Shown here: in pieces, positions 17,019 to 25,392 of the stretch
Position numbering within the stretch: position 1 is the stretch's first letter
Layout of the letters: every line of letters begins with the position of its first letter
Origin: CAVYXK01 sp963772445
Lineage (GTDB): Bacteria > Pseudomonadota > Alphaproteobacteria > Acetobacterales > Acetobacteraceae
NCBI GenBank assembly: GCA_963772445.1
Contig: CAVYXK010000013.1
Location: forward strand, 620,001-684,000
Reading direction: 5' to 3'
DNA length: 64,000 nt
Program-made: the position numbers and the translations under genes
Notes under the pieces: model-generated
The model's database searches: none
The model's input: the letters and a program-made list of their open reading frames with translations, nothing else
What the model was told of the DNA's origin: nothing

Positions 17019-18905
17019 ATGTCCTCTCTCCCCGCCAATTCAACCCTTGCGGGTGCTCCCCGGGCCCCGCAAACCGCTAGGGGAGAACCCGGACGAGACG
17101 ACGAGACGCGGACTGCCGCGTCCCGGCGAGACGCCATGCAGCGCCGGCATCGGCCGATCGGCTCGGCCGTCCTGCATGCGCCGCAGACCCTGCGGGCGCT
17201 GGTTCGCACCGACGAAATCTGGCTCGTCGTCGTTGCCGCCTTCGTCGGGGCCGGCGCCGGCGTGATCGTCTTCCTGATGACCCTTGCGGCGCAACTGGCC
17301 CACGTGTTCCTGTTCGGCATCGACATGGACCAGCACCTCAGCGCCACGACCCAGATCGAGCCATGGTGGCGCTCGGTGGTGGTGGTGCCGCTGGGCGGCC
17401 TGGTGCTCGGGGTGTTCGGCCTTGGGATTGCCCGGCTCTGGCCGCGCCGCGCGATCGACCCGATCGAGGCGAATGCGCTGTACGGCGGGCGGATGTCGCT
17501 CAATGACAGCATCACGGTGATGCTGCAGACCATAATCTCCAATGGTGTCGGTGCCTCGATCGGGCTGGAGGCCGGATACACGCAGATGGGCGCTGGCCTC
17601 GCCTCGCGCCTGGGCCGCAGCTTCCGGCTGCGCCGCAACGACCTACGCGTCCTCGTGGGCTGCGGCGCCGCCGGGGCGATCGCGGCTGCCTTCAATGCGC
17701 CGCTGACCGGCGCCTTTTACGGATTTGAGCTGATCATCGGCACCTACACGCTCGGCACCTTTGCCCCGGTCGCCGTCGCCTCCATCGTCGCCGTGTCGGT
17801 GCTGCACGCCTTCGGCCCCGCGCCGTTCGAACTGACGCTCGTGCTGCCCCCCCTGGCGCCGCAGGACTACGTGCCCATCCTAGCGCTCGGCGTGTTCTGC
17901 GCCCTGATCGGCATCGCCATCATGCGCGCGGTGACGCTGACCGAGGAACTGTTCCGCAAGAGCGGCATCCCCGGCTGGCTGCGTCCGACCGTGGGCGGCC
18001 TTGCGGTCGGCCTGCTGGCGCTGAACACGCCGGCGGTGCTGTCGTCGGGCCATGGCGCGATCGGCCTGGTGATCGAGACCCCGTTCCCGGTCTGGTGGCT
18101 CGGCTTGCTGGTGGTCATGAAGGCCTGCGCAACGGCCATCTCGATCGGCTCGGGTTTCCGTGGCGGGCTGTTCTTCGCCTCATTGTTCCTGGGCGCGCTG
18201 GTCGGCAAGTTCTTCGGCAGCGCGCTGGCGCTGATCAGCACCACCCATCTCGTGCCGCCGGCGAGCATGGCCGTGGTCGGCATGAGCTCGCTCGCGGTGG
18301 CGATCATCGGCGGCCCACTGACGATGGGGTTCCTGGCGCTGGAGACCACCGGCAGCTTGCCGCTCACCATCGCCGTGCTGGGCGCCTGCGTGCTGTCGTC
18401 GCTGACCGTACGCCGCACCTTCGGCTATTCCTTCGCGACTTGGCGCTTCCACCTGCGCGGGGAGGTGATCCGCAGCGCGGTCGATATCGGCTGGATGCGC
18501 AACCTGACGATCGGGCGGATGATGCGGCGACAGGTGCGCACGGTACGCGCCGACACGCCGTTGGCAGCGTTCCGTCGCGACTTTCCACTCGGCTCGACGC
18601 AGCGCGTTGTGGTGCTGGATGCAGAGGACCGTTATGCCGGCATCGCGTTGGTTCCAGAGGCGCATGCCGACGGCGACGACAACCACATGCTGGCGGACGT
18701 CCTGCACTATCAGGATGCGATGTTGCTGCCGCAGATGAGCATCAAGGAAGCGATCGCGATGTTCGAGAACGCCGAAAGCGACGTACTTGCGGTGGTGGAT
18801 GGGCCGGAAACCAAGCACGTCATCGGGCTCTTGACCGAGCAATACGCGCTTCGGCGCTACAGCGAGGAACTCGATCGCCGGCGGCGGGAGCTGTCTGGGG
18901 AGTGA
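17019..18905 (+). CDS. CLC-family chloride channel/transporter with CBS region
   Basis: About 628 residues. Multiple membrane helices span residues about 65-470 with CLC signature regions: GASIGLEAGYTQMGAGLASR in place of the GREGP loop, CGAAGAIAAAFNAPLTGAFY, the GSGFRGGLFFASLFLGALVG loop (GxFxP-like) and GGPLTMGFLALETTG. The cytoplasmic C-terminus (about 500-620) has a degenerate CBS pair, with MLADVLHYQDAMLLPQMSIK and AVVDGPETKHVIGLLTEQYA. Such proteins move chloride across the inner membrane. The gating Glu of the GREGP motif is not obvious, which would favour a channel over an exchanger; this is inference. The ATG at 17019 is a compromise; longer and shorter starts exist (for example the MQRRHRPIG start). 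Confidence 0.85.
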   Translation: MSSLPANSTLAGAPRAPQTARGEPGRDDETRTAASRRDAMQRRHRPIGSAVLHAPQTLRALVRTDEIWLVVVAAFVGAGAGVIVFLMTLAAQLAHVFLFGIDMDQHLSATTQIEPWWRSVVVVPLGGLVLGVFGLGIARLWPRRAIDPIEANALYGGRMSLNDSITVMLQTIISNGVGASIGLEAGYTQMGAGLASRLGRSFRLRRNDLRVLVGCGAAGAIAAAFNAPLTGAFYGFELIIGTYTLGTFAPVAVASIVAVSVLHAFGPAPFELTLVLPPLAPQDYVPILALGVFCALIGIAIMRAVTLTEELFRKSGIPGWLRPTVGGLAVGLLALNTPAVLSSGHGAIGLVIETPFPVWWLGLLVVMKACATAISIGSGFRGGLFFASLFLGALVGKFFGSALALISTTHLVPPASMAVVGMSSLAVAIIGGPLTMGFLALETTGSLPLTIAVLGACVLSSLTVRRTFGYSFATWRFHLRGEVIRSAVDIGWMRNLTIGRMMRRQVRTVRADTPLAAFRRDFPLGSTQRVVVLDAEDRYAGIALVPEAHADGDDNHMLADVLHYQDAMLLPQMSIKEAIAMFENAESDVLAVVDGPETKHVIGLLTEQYALRRYSEELDRRRRELSGE

Positions 18906-18941
18906 AGACCAGAGGCTCTGCCCTCTGACCATCTTCCCTTT

Positions 18942-19352
18942 TCAGGCCGCCCGCTGAACGTAGCCGTAGCGCAGATTGCTGGGCGCCGGCCCGGCCTGCT
19001 CGTACGTCGCCTTGAGCGCGGCGAACCGGCCCGCGCCGAGCGCGGCATGTTGCTCCGGCTTCACCGCATAAAGCCGCGCCGAGTTGCCGCTGAAGACCGC
19101 CGAGGAGCCGTGGACCAGAAATAGCACCGGCCGAGGCGGCTCGCCGGGATGAGGTGCGCCAAGGCGCTTGCGGTAGAGCGCAAGCCAGATCTTCTCGCCG
19201 TCCCGCCATTTCACGGCCCAGTCGCGGCCGAACCAGACTGCTTCGTCCGGCGCGGCGGCGGTGGCCTGGACGGCCCCGCCGGCTGCCGACAGCGCACCCA
19301 CAAGAACGCCGCGTTGGGCGATCGGAATGGAGCCATGCAAGCGTGCCGTCAT
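18942..19352 (-). pseudogene. Chimeric remnant: hydrolase N-terminus joined to amidohydrolase C-terminus
   Basis: From 19352 the frame reads MTARLHGSIPIAQRGVLVGA (twin Arg-free signal-like start), then EAVWFGRDWAVKWRDGEKIW and PRPVLFLVHGSS, the beginning of an alpha/beta hydrolase. Immediately afterwards it reads AVFSGNSARLYAVKPE and PAPSNLRYGYVQRAA, which matches the end of metal-dependent amidohydrolases (GNxARLY). The whole catalytic body of both is missing. A deletion between two neighbouring genes appears to have fused them in frame. The 136-residue product is unlikely to be active. Confidence 0.6.
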
Positions 19353-19470
19353 AGTGCATGTCCCTCGCCGTTCGGCACTAACATAGAGCCGTGGCGCGGT
19401 GCATGCCCCGCTTTTTTGCGGGTAGCGCGGCGCCGCTCGCGCGTGCTTGAAGACGGCGCCGCCGCGGCGG

Positions 19471-19981
19471 TCAGAACTTGCCGATAAAGTCGCGCTTGCC
19501 GAGTTCCACTCCATTGTGCCGCAGAATCGCGTAGGCGGTGGTGACGTGGAAGAAGAAGTGCGGAATCGAGAAATGAAGAAGATAGACCCGCCCCTTCATC
19601 GAGCGCTGCTGTCCGCCTGCCATCCAGACGATGTCCTTGTCCTCGGAGCCGTCGAGCTGATCGCGGCGGAAACCCTGGACGAAGTCAAGCGAACGCACTA
19701 CGCGATTCTTCAGCTCAGCGAACGTTGTGCCATCGGCATCCGGAAACGACGGAAGCTCGACGCCGGCGAGCCGGCCGGGCGCGTTGCGGCCGAAATCGCT
19801 GGCCTGCCGCACTTGCCTGGCCAGGGTGAACATGTCGGGATACAGCCGAGCCTGAAGGAACGCGGAGTTCCTCGAGCTTCTTCTCCGCGGCATGAGCCGC
19901 GCCCTTATCGATGATTGCCGACAGGCTTCCGAGCATTTGCGTGAAAACTGGAACACAGGCATCGTACATGGAGAATGACAT
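19471..19981 (-). pseudogene. DUF1993 family protein, one frameshift
   Basis: The N-terminus MSFSMYDACVPVFTQMLGSL followed by SAIIDKGAAHAAEKKLEE is in one frame. Near 19870 it shifts to SAFLQARLYPDMFTLARQVR and continues to VYLLHFSIPHFFFHVTTAYA and GKRDFIGKF at the normal end. Together they make a full DUF1993 protein of about 168 residues, a DinB-like four-helix fold. A one-base change separates the halves; recent inactivation or a sequencing error are equally possible. Function of the family is unknown. Confidence 0.75.
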
Positions 19982-20086
19982 GCGACCGACCTCCCTAGTG
20001 CTGGCGGCAGCGCCGGATTGCGTGCCGAGCCGGGTCGCAGTCAACCCGATCAGCCGCTGCCAAGCAACGGAGCGGGTCGGAACGAG

Positions 20087-20726
20087 ATGTTAGCGCACCA
20101 TGCCCATCTGCTCGCACATGCCGGCTACGGCGCGATCATGCTGGCAATCTGTGTCGAGAGTTCTGGGCATTCCGTTCCCCGGCGAAGCCACGCTGATCGG
20201 TGCGGCCATCTATGCTGGGACCACCCACCGGCTCGACATCGGCCTGGTGATCGCCGCCGCGGCGGCAGGCGCCATCGTGGGTGGCATCATCGGTTTCTGC
20301 ATTGGTCGCAGCTTCGGCTTTTGGTTGCTGACGAAATATGGCGTCAGGATAGGTATGTACGAACGACGCATCAGGCTCGGGCAGTACCTGTTCATGCGGT
20401 ATGGCGGAATGGTGGTTTTCTTCGGCCGCTTCGTAGCGCTGCTGCGCGCACTGGCGTCGTTCCTGGCCGGCGCCAATCGTATGAGCTGGCCGCGTTTCCT
20501 GGTCTTCAACGCAGCGGGTGGGATCATCTGGGCGAGCCTGTATGGTGTCGGCGCCTATGTCTTCGGCAAGGAAATCCACCGCGTGGCCGGTCCGATCGCG
20601 CTGGCACTCGCAGCGGTTGCCCTGACCGCGATCGTCACCTGCATCGTGTTCCTGCGCCGCAACGAGAAGCGGTTAGAGGACGAAGCCGAGCGAGCGCTGC
20701 CCGGACCGGTCAGCGCGCTGCGCTGA
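20087..20726 (+). pseudogene. DedA/SNARE-associated family membrane protein, one frameshift
   Basis: The start MLAHHAHLLAHAGYGAIMLA and ICVESSG are in one frame; at about 20163-20167 the frame moves to GIPFPGEATLIGAAIYAGTT, the DedA signature. The rest is normal: FCIGRSFGFWLLTKYGVRIG, the FFGRFVALLRALASFLAGAN re-entrant region and a last membrane helix. DedA proteins are inner-membrane flippase-like proteins for lipid carriers. One extra base (TCTGGGC in place of TCGGGC) is enough to explain the break. Its 3' end overlaps the convergent MFS gene by 17 bp. Confidence 0.75.
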
Positions 20727-21960
20727 GCGAGGAGCGTGGAACGCGGCGCAGCCATGGCCGCTCGATATCGGGAAGCAGCACGGTCAAAAGCCCGATCAAC
20801 GGCAGGAAGGCGCAGACGCGATACACCGTGTCGAGACTGGTCGCGTCGGCAAGCTGACCCAGCAGCGCGGCACCGAGCCCCCCCATGCCGAAGGCGAAGC
20901 CGAAGAACATACCGGCGATCGTGCCGACCTTCCCCGGCACCAACTCGGTCGCATAGACCAGGATGGCGGAGAACGCCGAAGACAGGATCAGCCCGATCGC
21001 GATCGTGAGCGGAGTGGTCCAGAACAAGCTGGCGAAGGGAAGCGCCAGGCTGAACGGAAACACGCCGAGGATCGAGACCCAGATCACCAGCTTCCGTCCG
21101 AACCGGTCCCCGATCGGACCACCCGCAAACGTGCCGATCGCCATCGCACCCAGAAACATGAACAGATGCAGCTCGGCGGTCTGCGTCGAAACGTGGAATT
21201 TCTGGATCAGATACAGCGTGTAGTACAAGTTCAGCGCCGCCACGTAGAAGAATTTCGAGAAGATCAGCAGCCCCAGCACGACCAGCGTCCCCACGATCCG
21301 CCGGCGCGACAGAGTGGGGCGGAGCTCCACGCCCGCCGTATGGCGGCGCCCACGATGCGTGGGGGCGTTCGCCCGGTACCAATGCCCGACCTGCCACAAC
21401 ACAAGGATCGCCAACAACGCCGCGGCGGTGAACCACGCGATGCTGCCCTGACCGCGCGGCACCACAACAAAGGCAGCGAGCAGCGGTCCCAGCGCCGATC
21501 CGGAATTGCCGCCGACCTGGAACAGCGACTGCGCCAGCCCGTGCCGGCCACCCGAAGCCATCCTCGCCACGCGTGAGGATTCCGGGTGGAACACCGACGA
21601 GCCCACCCCGACCAGCGCGGCGGCGATCAGGATCGTCTCGAACCTGCCCGCATGCGCCAGCAGAAACAGCCCGAGCAGGGTGAATCCCATTGCCACCGGC
21701 AGCGAATACGGCATCGGCCGGCGATCGGCGGCCAGGCCGACCAGCGGCTGCAGCAGCGACGCGGTGAGCTGAAAAGCCAGCGTGATCAGCCCGATCTGGC
21801 CGAAATCGAGGCCGTATGAGGTTTTCAGTACCGGATACACCGCCGGCACCAGCGATTGGATCATATCGTTGAGCAAGTGGCAGAAGCTCAGCGACAGCAG
21901 GATCGCAAATGTTGTCGTCTCGGCTGCCGGACGGCTGGTGGCGATGGCGTTGTCGCTCAA
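20710..21960 (-). CDS. MFS transporter, fosmidomycin-resistance (Fsr) type
   Basis: 416 residues with twelve predicted membrane segments. The N-terminus CHLLNDMIQSLVPAVYPVLK and the loop LVGLAADRRPMPYSLPVAMG, then GSSVFHPESSRVARMASGGR with SLFQVGGNSGSALGPLLAAF, are the typical Fsr blocks. The second half has GPIGDRFGRKLVIWVSILGV. These are inner-membrane drug/proton antiporters. The region 21961-22234 upstream has no gene. Substrate is not determined by sequence. Confidence 0.85.
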   Translation of the reverse strand: MSDNAIATSRPAAETTTFAILLSLSFCHLLNDMIQSLVPAVYPVLKTSYGLDFGQIGLITLAFQLTASLLQPLVGLAADRRPMPYSLPVAMGFTLLGLFLLAHAGRFETILIAAALVGVGSSVFHPESSRVARMASGGRHGLAQSLFQVGGNSGSALGPLLAAFVVVPRGQGSIAWFTAAALLAILVLWQVGHWYRANAPTHRGRRHTAGVELRPTLSRRRIVGTLVVLGLLIFSKFFYVAALNLYYTLYLIQKFHVSTQTAELHLFMFLGAMAIGTFAGGPIGDRFGRKLVIWVSILGVFPFSLALPFASLFWTTPLTIAIGLILSSAFSAILVYATELVPGKVGTIAGMFFGFAFGMGGLGAALLGQLADATSLDTVYRVCAFLPLIGLLTVLLPDIERPWLRRVPRSSLSAAR

Positions 21961-22234
21961 GGATTGGTCTCGCGCTGGGTCGTGGGCGCCTGATTAAATC
22001 ATGGCAACCCGGGCGACCACTGCCGGATAGGGGTAGCTGGTCTGCACGCCGCTGGTATCCGCATTCCTCCGCGGTGCCAGTGCTCTCGTTTCACATTATT
22101 CTAACACGGAGGAAGAGCGGGGTACACGGTGGACCACGGAGCTGGCAATGCTTCGGGCGAGCGGGTTGTTGCGCTTATGATCGAAGGCCCTCAGGCGGCG
22201 AAAGCGCCGACGCCCCACGCGTCATAAAGAGCAT

Positions 22235-23056
22235 TCAGCGCCCTTGGAAGCGCGGCCGGCGCTTCTCCATGAAGGCGGTGCGGCCCTCGCGATAGTCGGC
22301 GCTGTCGAAGCAGGCCGCGCTGGCCCGCCGGATCGCCTCAATATCGCGATCGCCGGGGTCCTTCAGCACTTCGTTGATCGTAAGCTTGGACGCCGCGACC
22401 GACAGCGGCGCGTTGTCGGCGATGGTGCGCGCGATGTCCAGCACAGTGTCGTTCAGCTCTTCGTCGCTGACCATCTTGTTGATCAGGCCGATGCGCTCCG
22501 CCTCCTGCGCGTCGATGCGGTTGGCGGTGTAGAGGATCATCCGCGCGTGCGCCGGGCCGACAAGATGTACCAGGTTGCGCAGCCCATCGAACCCATAGGC
22601 GATACCAAGCCGCGCGGCGGGTATGCCGAACTGGCTATCGACCGCGGCGATCCGCAGATCGGTCTGCATGGCGATCGCCAGACCGCCGCCCAGGCAGAAG
22701 CCACGGATGCGGGCGATCATCGGCTTCGGGAAGCTGTGCAGCTTGTCCCGCCCGGCGCTGGTCAACCGGTCGTATTCGCGCTGCGCGTCGGCGTTCGCGC
22801 GGTTCTTCTCGAACTGGCTGATGTCAGCGCCAGAGACGAAGGCCTGGTTGCCCGCACCAGTCAGGATCACAACGCGAACGTCATTATCCTCGCGGAACTC
22901 GTCGAGGATCTCGCCCAGCCCGCCCCACATCTCGATCGACATGGCGTTGCGCTTTTCGGGCTGGTTGAACGTGATCAGCCCGACGCCGTCATCCTTCGTC
23001 GCGAGCATCTTGCCGCCGGCGTATTCGCGGCTCGTCGTCCCGATGGCGGTATCCAT
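22235..23056 (-). CDS. Enoyl-CoA hydratase/isomerase family protein
   Basis: 273 residues with a crotonase fold. The oxyanion hole motifs are NAFVSGADISQF-like (GNQAFVSGADISQFEKNRAN) and GFCLGGGLAIAMQTDLRIAA. Positions around 140-165 (GIPAARLGIAYGFDGLRNLV) lack one of the two classic catalytic glutamates of bona fide hydratases, so substrate and reaction cannot be fixed. The C-terminus FMEKRRPRFQGR is usual. It follows a CoA-transferase gene by one base, so the two are translated as one operon and probably act on the same CoA thioester. Confidence 0.9.
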   Translation of the reverse strand: MDTAIGTTSREYAGGKMLATKDDGVGLITFNQPEKRNAMSIEMWGGLGEILDEFREDNDVRVVILTGAGNQAFVSGADISQFEKNRANADAQREYDRLTSAGRDKLHSFPKPMIARIRGFCLGGGLAIAMQTDLRIAAVDSQFGIPAARLGIAYGFDGLRNLVHLVGPAHARMILYTANRIDAQEAERIGLINKMVSDEELNDTVLDIARTIADNAPLSVAASKLTINEVLKDPGDRDIEAIRRASAACFDSADYREGRTAFMEKRRPRFQGR

Positions 23057-23057
23057 C

Positions 23058-24269
23058 TCAGATCACTCCCTTGCTGCGCATCGTCGCGATCTCGTCGTCG
23101 CTGTAGCCGACCGAGCGAAGCACCTCGTCGGTGCTGGAACCGGCCTCCGGGGTCGGCAGGCGGATGTCCTTCGAGAAGCCGGAGATGTTGATCGCGGAGG
23201 CCACGACCTCGGTATCACCGATGGTCGGGCTGTGCATTGGCAAAGCCATGCGCAGATGTTTCACCTGCGGGTCGGCAAAGACCTGGTCGATCGTGTAGAT
23301 CGGGCCGCAGGGAATGCCGTTCTCCTCGAACAGCTCGATCCAGTGATTCGCCGGCTTGGTACGGGTGATCTCACCGATCGCGGCGTTGATCGCCGCCCGA
23401 TCTGCGCTGCGGCCCTTCTGGGTCTTCCACTTCTCATGCTCCTTCCAGTCCGGCCGGCCGATCGTCTCGCAGAACCGCTCCCAGAGCCGCCCGGAGCTGG
23501 CCGCGATGTTGATATGCCCGTCGCTCGTCGGGAACACGCCGGTGGGAATTCCTGTCGGATGGTCATTGCCGGCCTGCTTCGGTACTTCGCCGGCGATCAG
23601 CCAACGCGACGCCTGGAAATCAAGCATGAAGACCTGCGCCTCGAGCAGACTGGTGGTGACCCAGCGGCCGACGCCGGTGCGCTCGCGGTCGAACAGCGCC
23701 ATCATGATGCCGAGGGCAAGCAGGTTGCCGGCGGTCAGGTCGTCCACCGGGATGCCGACACGAACCGGCCCTTGGCCGGGCAGGCCGGTGATCGACATCA
23801 ACCCGCCCATGCCCTGGGCGATCTGATCGACGCCGGCGCGGTGGCCGTACGGGCCATCCTGCCCGAAGCCGCTGATGCTGCCATATACGATGCGCGGGTT
23901 GATCTTACGCACGTCGTCGTACGACACCTTCAGCCGGTGCTTCACCTGGGCGCGCATGTTCTCCACCACCACGTCGGCGGTGCGGGCGAGCCGCATGAAC
24001 GCCTCGTGGCCCGCGGAATCCTTCAGATTCAGACGCATCGCCCGCTTGTTGCGGTGCAGGTTCTGGAAGTCGAACCCGTTGCGGTTGCCGGCAATGTCCT
24101 CGCCGCCCACTGGCGGCGGCTCGATGCGGATCACATCGGCGCCCCAGTCCGCCAGATGGCGCACGCAGGTAGGCCCGGCGCGGGCCAAAGTGAGGTCCAG
24201 CACAGTCAGGCCATTCGCCGGCAGTCGCGTTTCGGTGCGCAGGTTTCGATCGGCTGGGCTTTCGGGCAT
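23058..24269 (-). CDS. Family III CoA-transferase (CaiB/BaiF)
   Basis: 403 residues. Signatures are GLTVLDLTLARAGPTCVRHL at the N-terminus, DWGADVIRIEPP, the NRNGFDFQNLHRNKRAMRLN and LNLKDSAGHEAF region, and VVENMRAQVKHRLKVSYDDV, followed by IVYGSISGFGQDGPYGHRAG and DQIAQGMGGLMSITGLPGQG. The position of the catalytic Asp of the family falls in GVDQIAQG. The C-terminus has WIELFEENGIPCGPIYTIDQ. The enzyme moves CoA between carboxylic acids. It is upstream of and coupled to the enoyl-CoA hydratase-like gene. Confidence 0.9.
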   Translation of the reverse strand: MPESPADRNLRTETRLPANGLTVLDLTLARAGPTCVRHLADWGADVIRIEPPPVGGEDIAGNRNGFDFQNLHRNKRAMRLNLKDSAGHEAFMRLARTADVVVENMRAQVKHRLKVSYDDVRKINPRIVYGSISGFGQDGPYGHRAGVDQIAQGMGGLMSITGLPGQGPVRVGIPVDDLTAGNLLALGIMMALFDRERTGVGRWVTTSLLEAQVFMLDFQASRWLIAGEVPKQAGNDHPTGIPTGVFPTSDGHINIAASSGRLWERFCETIGRPDWKEHEKWKTQKGRSADRAAINAAIGEITRTKPANHWIELFEENGIPCGPIYTIDQVFADPQVKHLRMALPMHSPTIGDTEVVASAINISGFSKDIRLPTPEAGSSTDEVLRSVGYSDDEIATMRSKGVI

Positions 24270-24389
24270 CGCGGCGGGTCCTCATTCTGCGCCGCAGATT
24301 GTCGGCCGCATCGGCCGCGCGCTCAAGTGCGGGCGAATCGATCGCCCGCGCGGCGAACCGCGCTCGCACTATCGCGATCCGCCGCCGGA

Positions 24390-24635
24390 TTACGTCGCCT
24401 GCCTGCCCTGTTCGATCTGATCGAGGCGGATGCTCAGTTGGTCGAAGCGGGTGTCGAGATACGCCTCGAAATTGGCGATCCGCTGCATCAGCACTGTCAA
24501 CGCGCCGCTCAGTGCCTCCCGGATCAGCTTATTTTCGTCCCGGATCGAGCGTTGCTCGGCTTGGATCAAGCGTTGCTCCGCTTGGATCGAGCGCAACGTC
24601 GTGCCGATCCACTCCGGACTGACCGTCTCACTCAT
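24390..24635 (-). CDS. Small coiled-coil protein
   Basis: 81 residues from MSETVSPEWIGTTLRSIQAE. The middle repeats SIQAEQRLIQAEQRSI as heptads, and the end reads FEAYLDTRFDQLSIRLDQIE, so most of it should be one long coiled coil. No membrane segment is visible. Similar small proteins occur in Acetobacteraceae without known role. The nearly tandem QAEQR heptads are encoded by repeats of GCTTGGATCRAGCGTTGCTC on the plus strand. Confidence 0.55.
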   Translation of the reverse strand: MSETVSPEWIGTTLRSIQAEQRLIQAEQRSIRDENKLIREALSGALTVLMQRIANFEAYLDTRFDQLSIRLDQIEQGRQAT

Positions 24636-24774
24636 CGTTCGTGCCGCGGCGCGCCGCTCCACAAGAGGGGTGCAAATCTATGCCTCCATTGAGGATGATG
24701 CAATCGTTGCCACTTTGCCATGCCATTCGGATCTTGAGGTGCCTGGTGGCGCACGATGCGCTTGAATAGACGGT

Positions 24775-25392
24775 ATGGACGTTGTGGACCTCGCGCTGGT
24801 GCTGGCGGTCGACGGCTCGGCCAGCGTCACCTTCGACGAATTCAACCTGATTGCCGGCGGCATGGCCGCGGCGCTGCGCGAGCCGGCGGTGATCCGGGGT
24901 CTGATCGGCGGGCCGGCGCATGCCAGCATGGCGGCGCTGCTGCTCTGGTCCGGCGCCGGCGCGCACGACGTGATCGCCGACTGGAGCCGCATCGGATCGG
25001 CGGCGGATGCGCGGGCCTTTGCCGATGCGGTCGATAACATGCCGCGCTCGGTCCCGGCAGGAGAGACTGCAATAGGCGAGGCCCTGCTGGCCGCGCTCGA
25101 GCTGCTGGCCCGCGCGCCGGCCAAGGCCACCCGGCAGGTCGTGGATGTGATCGGCGACGGGCGGTCCAATGCGGGCATACCGCCAAGCCCGATCCGCGAC
25201 CGCATGGCGGCGGCCAGAATCACTATCAACGGGCTCTGCATCCTGCACGAAGAGCCCGATCTATTGCAGAGCTACACCAATGAGGTGATCGGCGGGCCGG
25301 GCACCTTCGCGGTGACATGCAAGGATTATGCGGAGTTCGGCGCGGCGATGCGACGCAAGCTGTCGCGCGAGGTGGGCGCACCGATCGCGTGA
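24775..25392 (+). CDS. DUF1194 protein (VWA-like)
   Basis: 205 residues. The N-terminus MDVVDLALVLAVDGSASVTF contains the MIDAS motif DGSAS, and the second part has GETAIGEALLAALELLA and ATRQVVDVIGDGRSNAG (GDG with MIDAS Asp). These make a von Willebrand A-like fold. DUF1194 proteins have no established function. No signal peptide is visible at this start. Its stop overlaps the GTG start of the following gene (GTGA), suggesting translational coupling. Confidence 0.85.
   Translation: MDVVDLALVLAVDGSASVTFDEFNLIAGGMAAALREPAVIRGLIGGPAHASMAALLLWSGAGAHDVIADWSRIGSAADARAFADAVDNMPRSVPAGETAIGEALLAALELLARAPAKATRQVVDVIGDGRSNAGIPPSPIRDRMAAARITINGLCILHEEPDLLQSYTNEVIGGPGTFAVTCKDYAEFGAAMRRKLSREVGAPIA

Noticed and set aside
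17019..18905. Possible fluoride-specific CLC
   Set aside because: The protein is long with a CBS-like tail and lacks the short Fluc/CLC-F features I would expect; kept as general CLC.
22244..24692. Long plus-strand open frames (up to 689 codons) opposite the enoyl-CoA hydratase and CoA-transferase genes
   Set aside because: They are antisense shadows of high-GC coding sequence; the minus strand has complete family signatures and normal starts.
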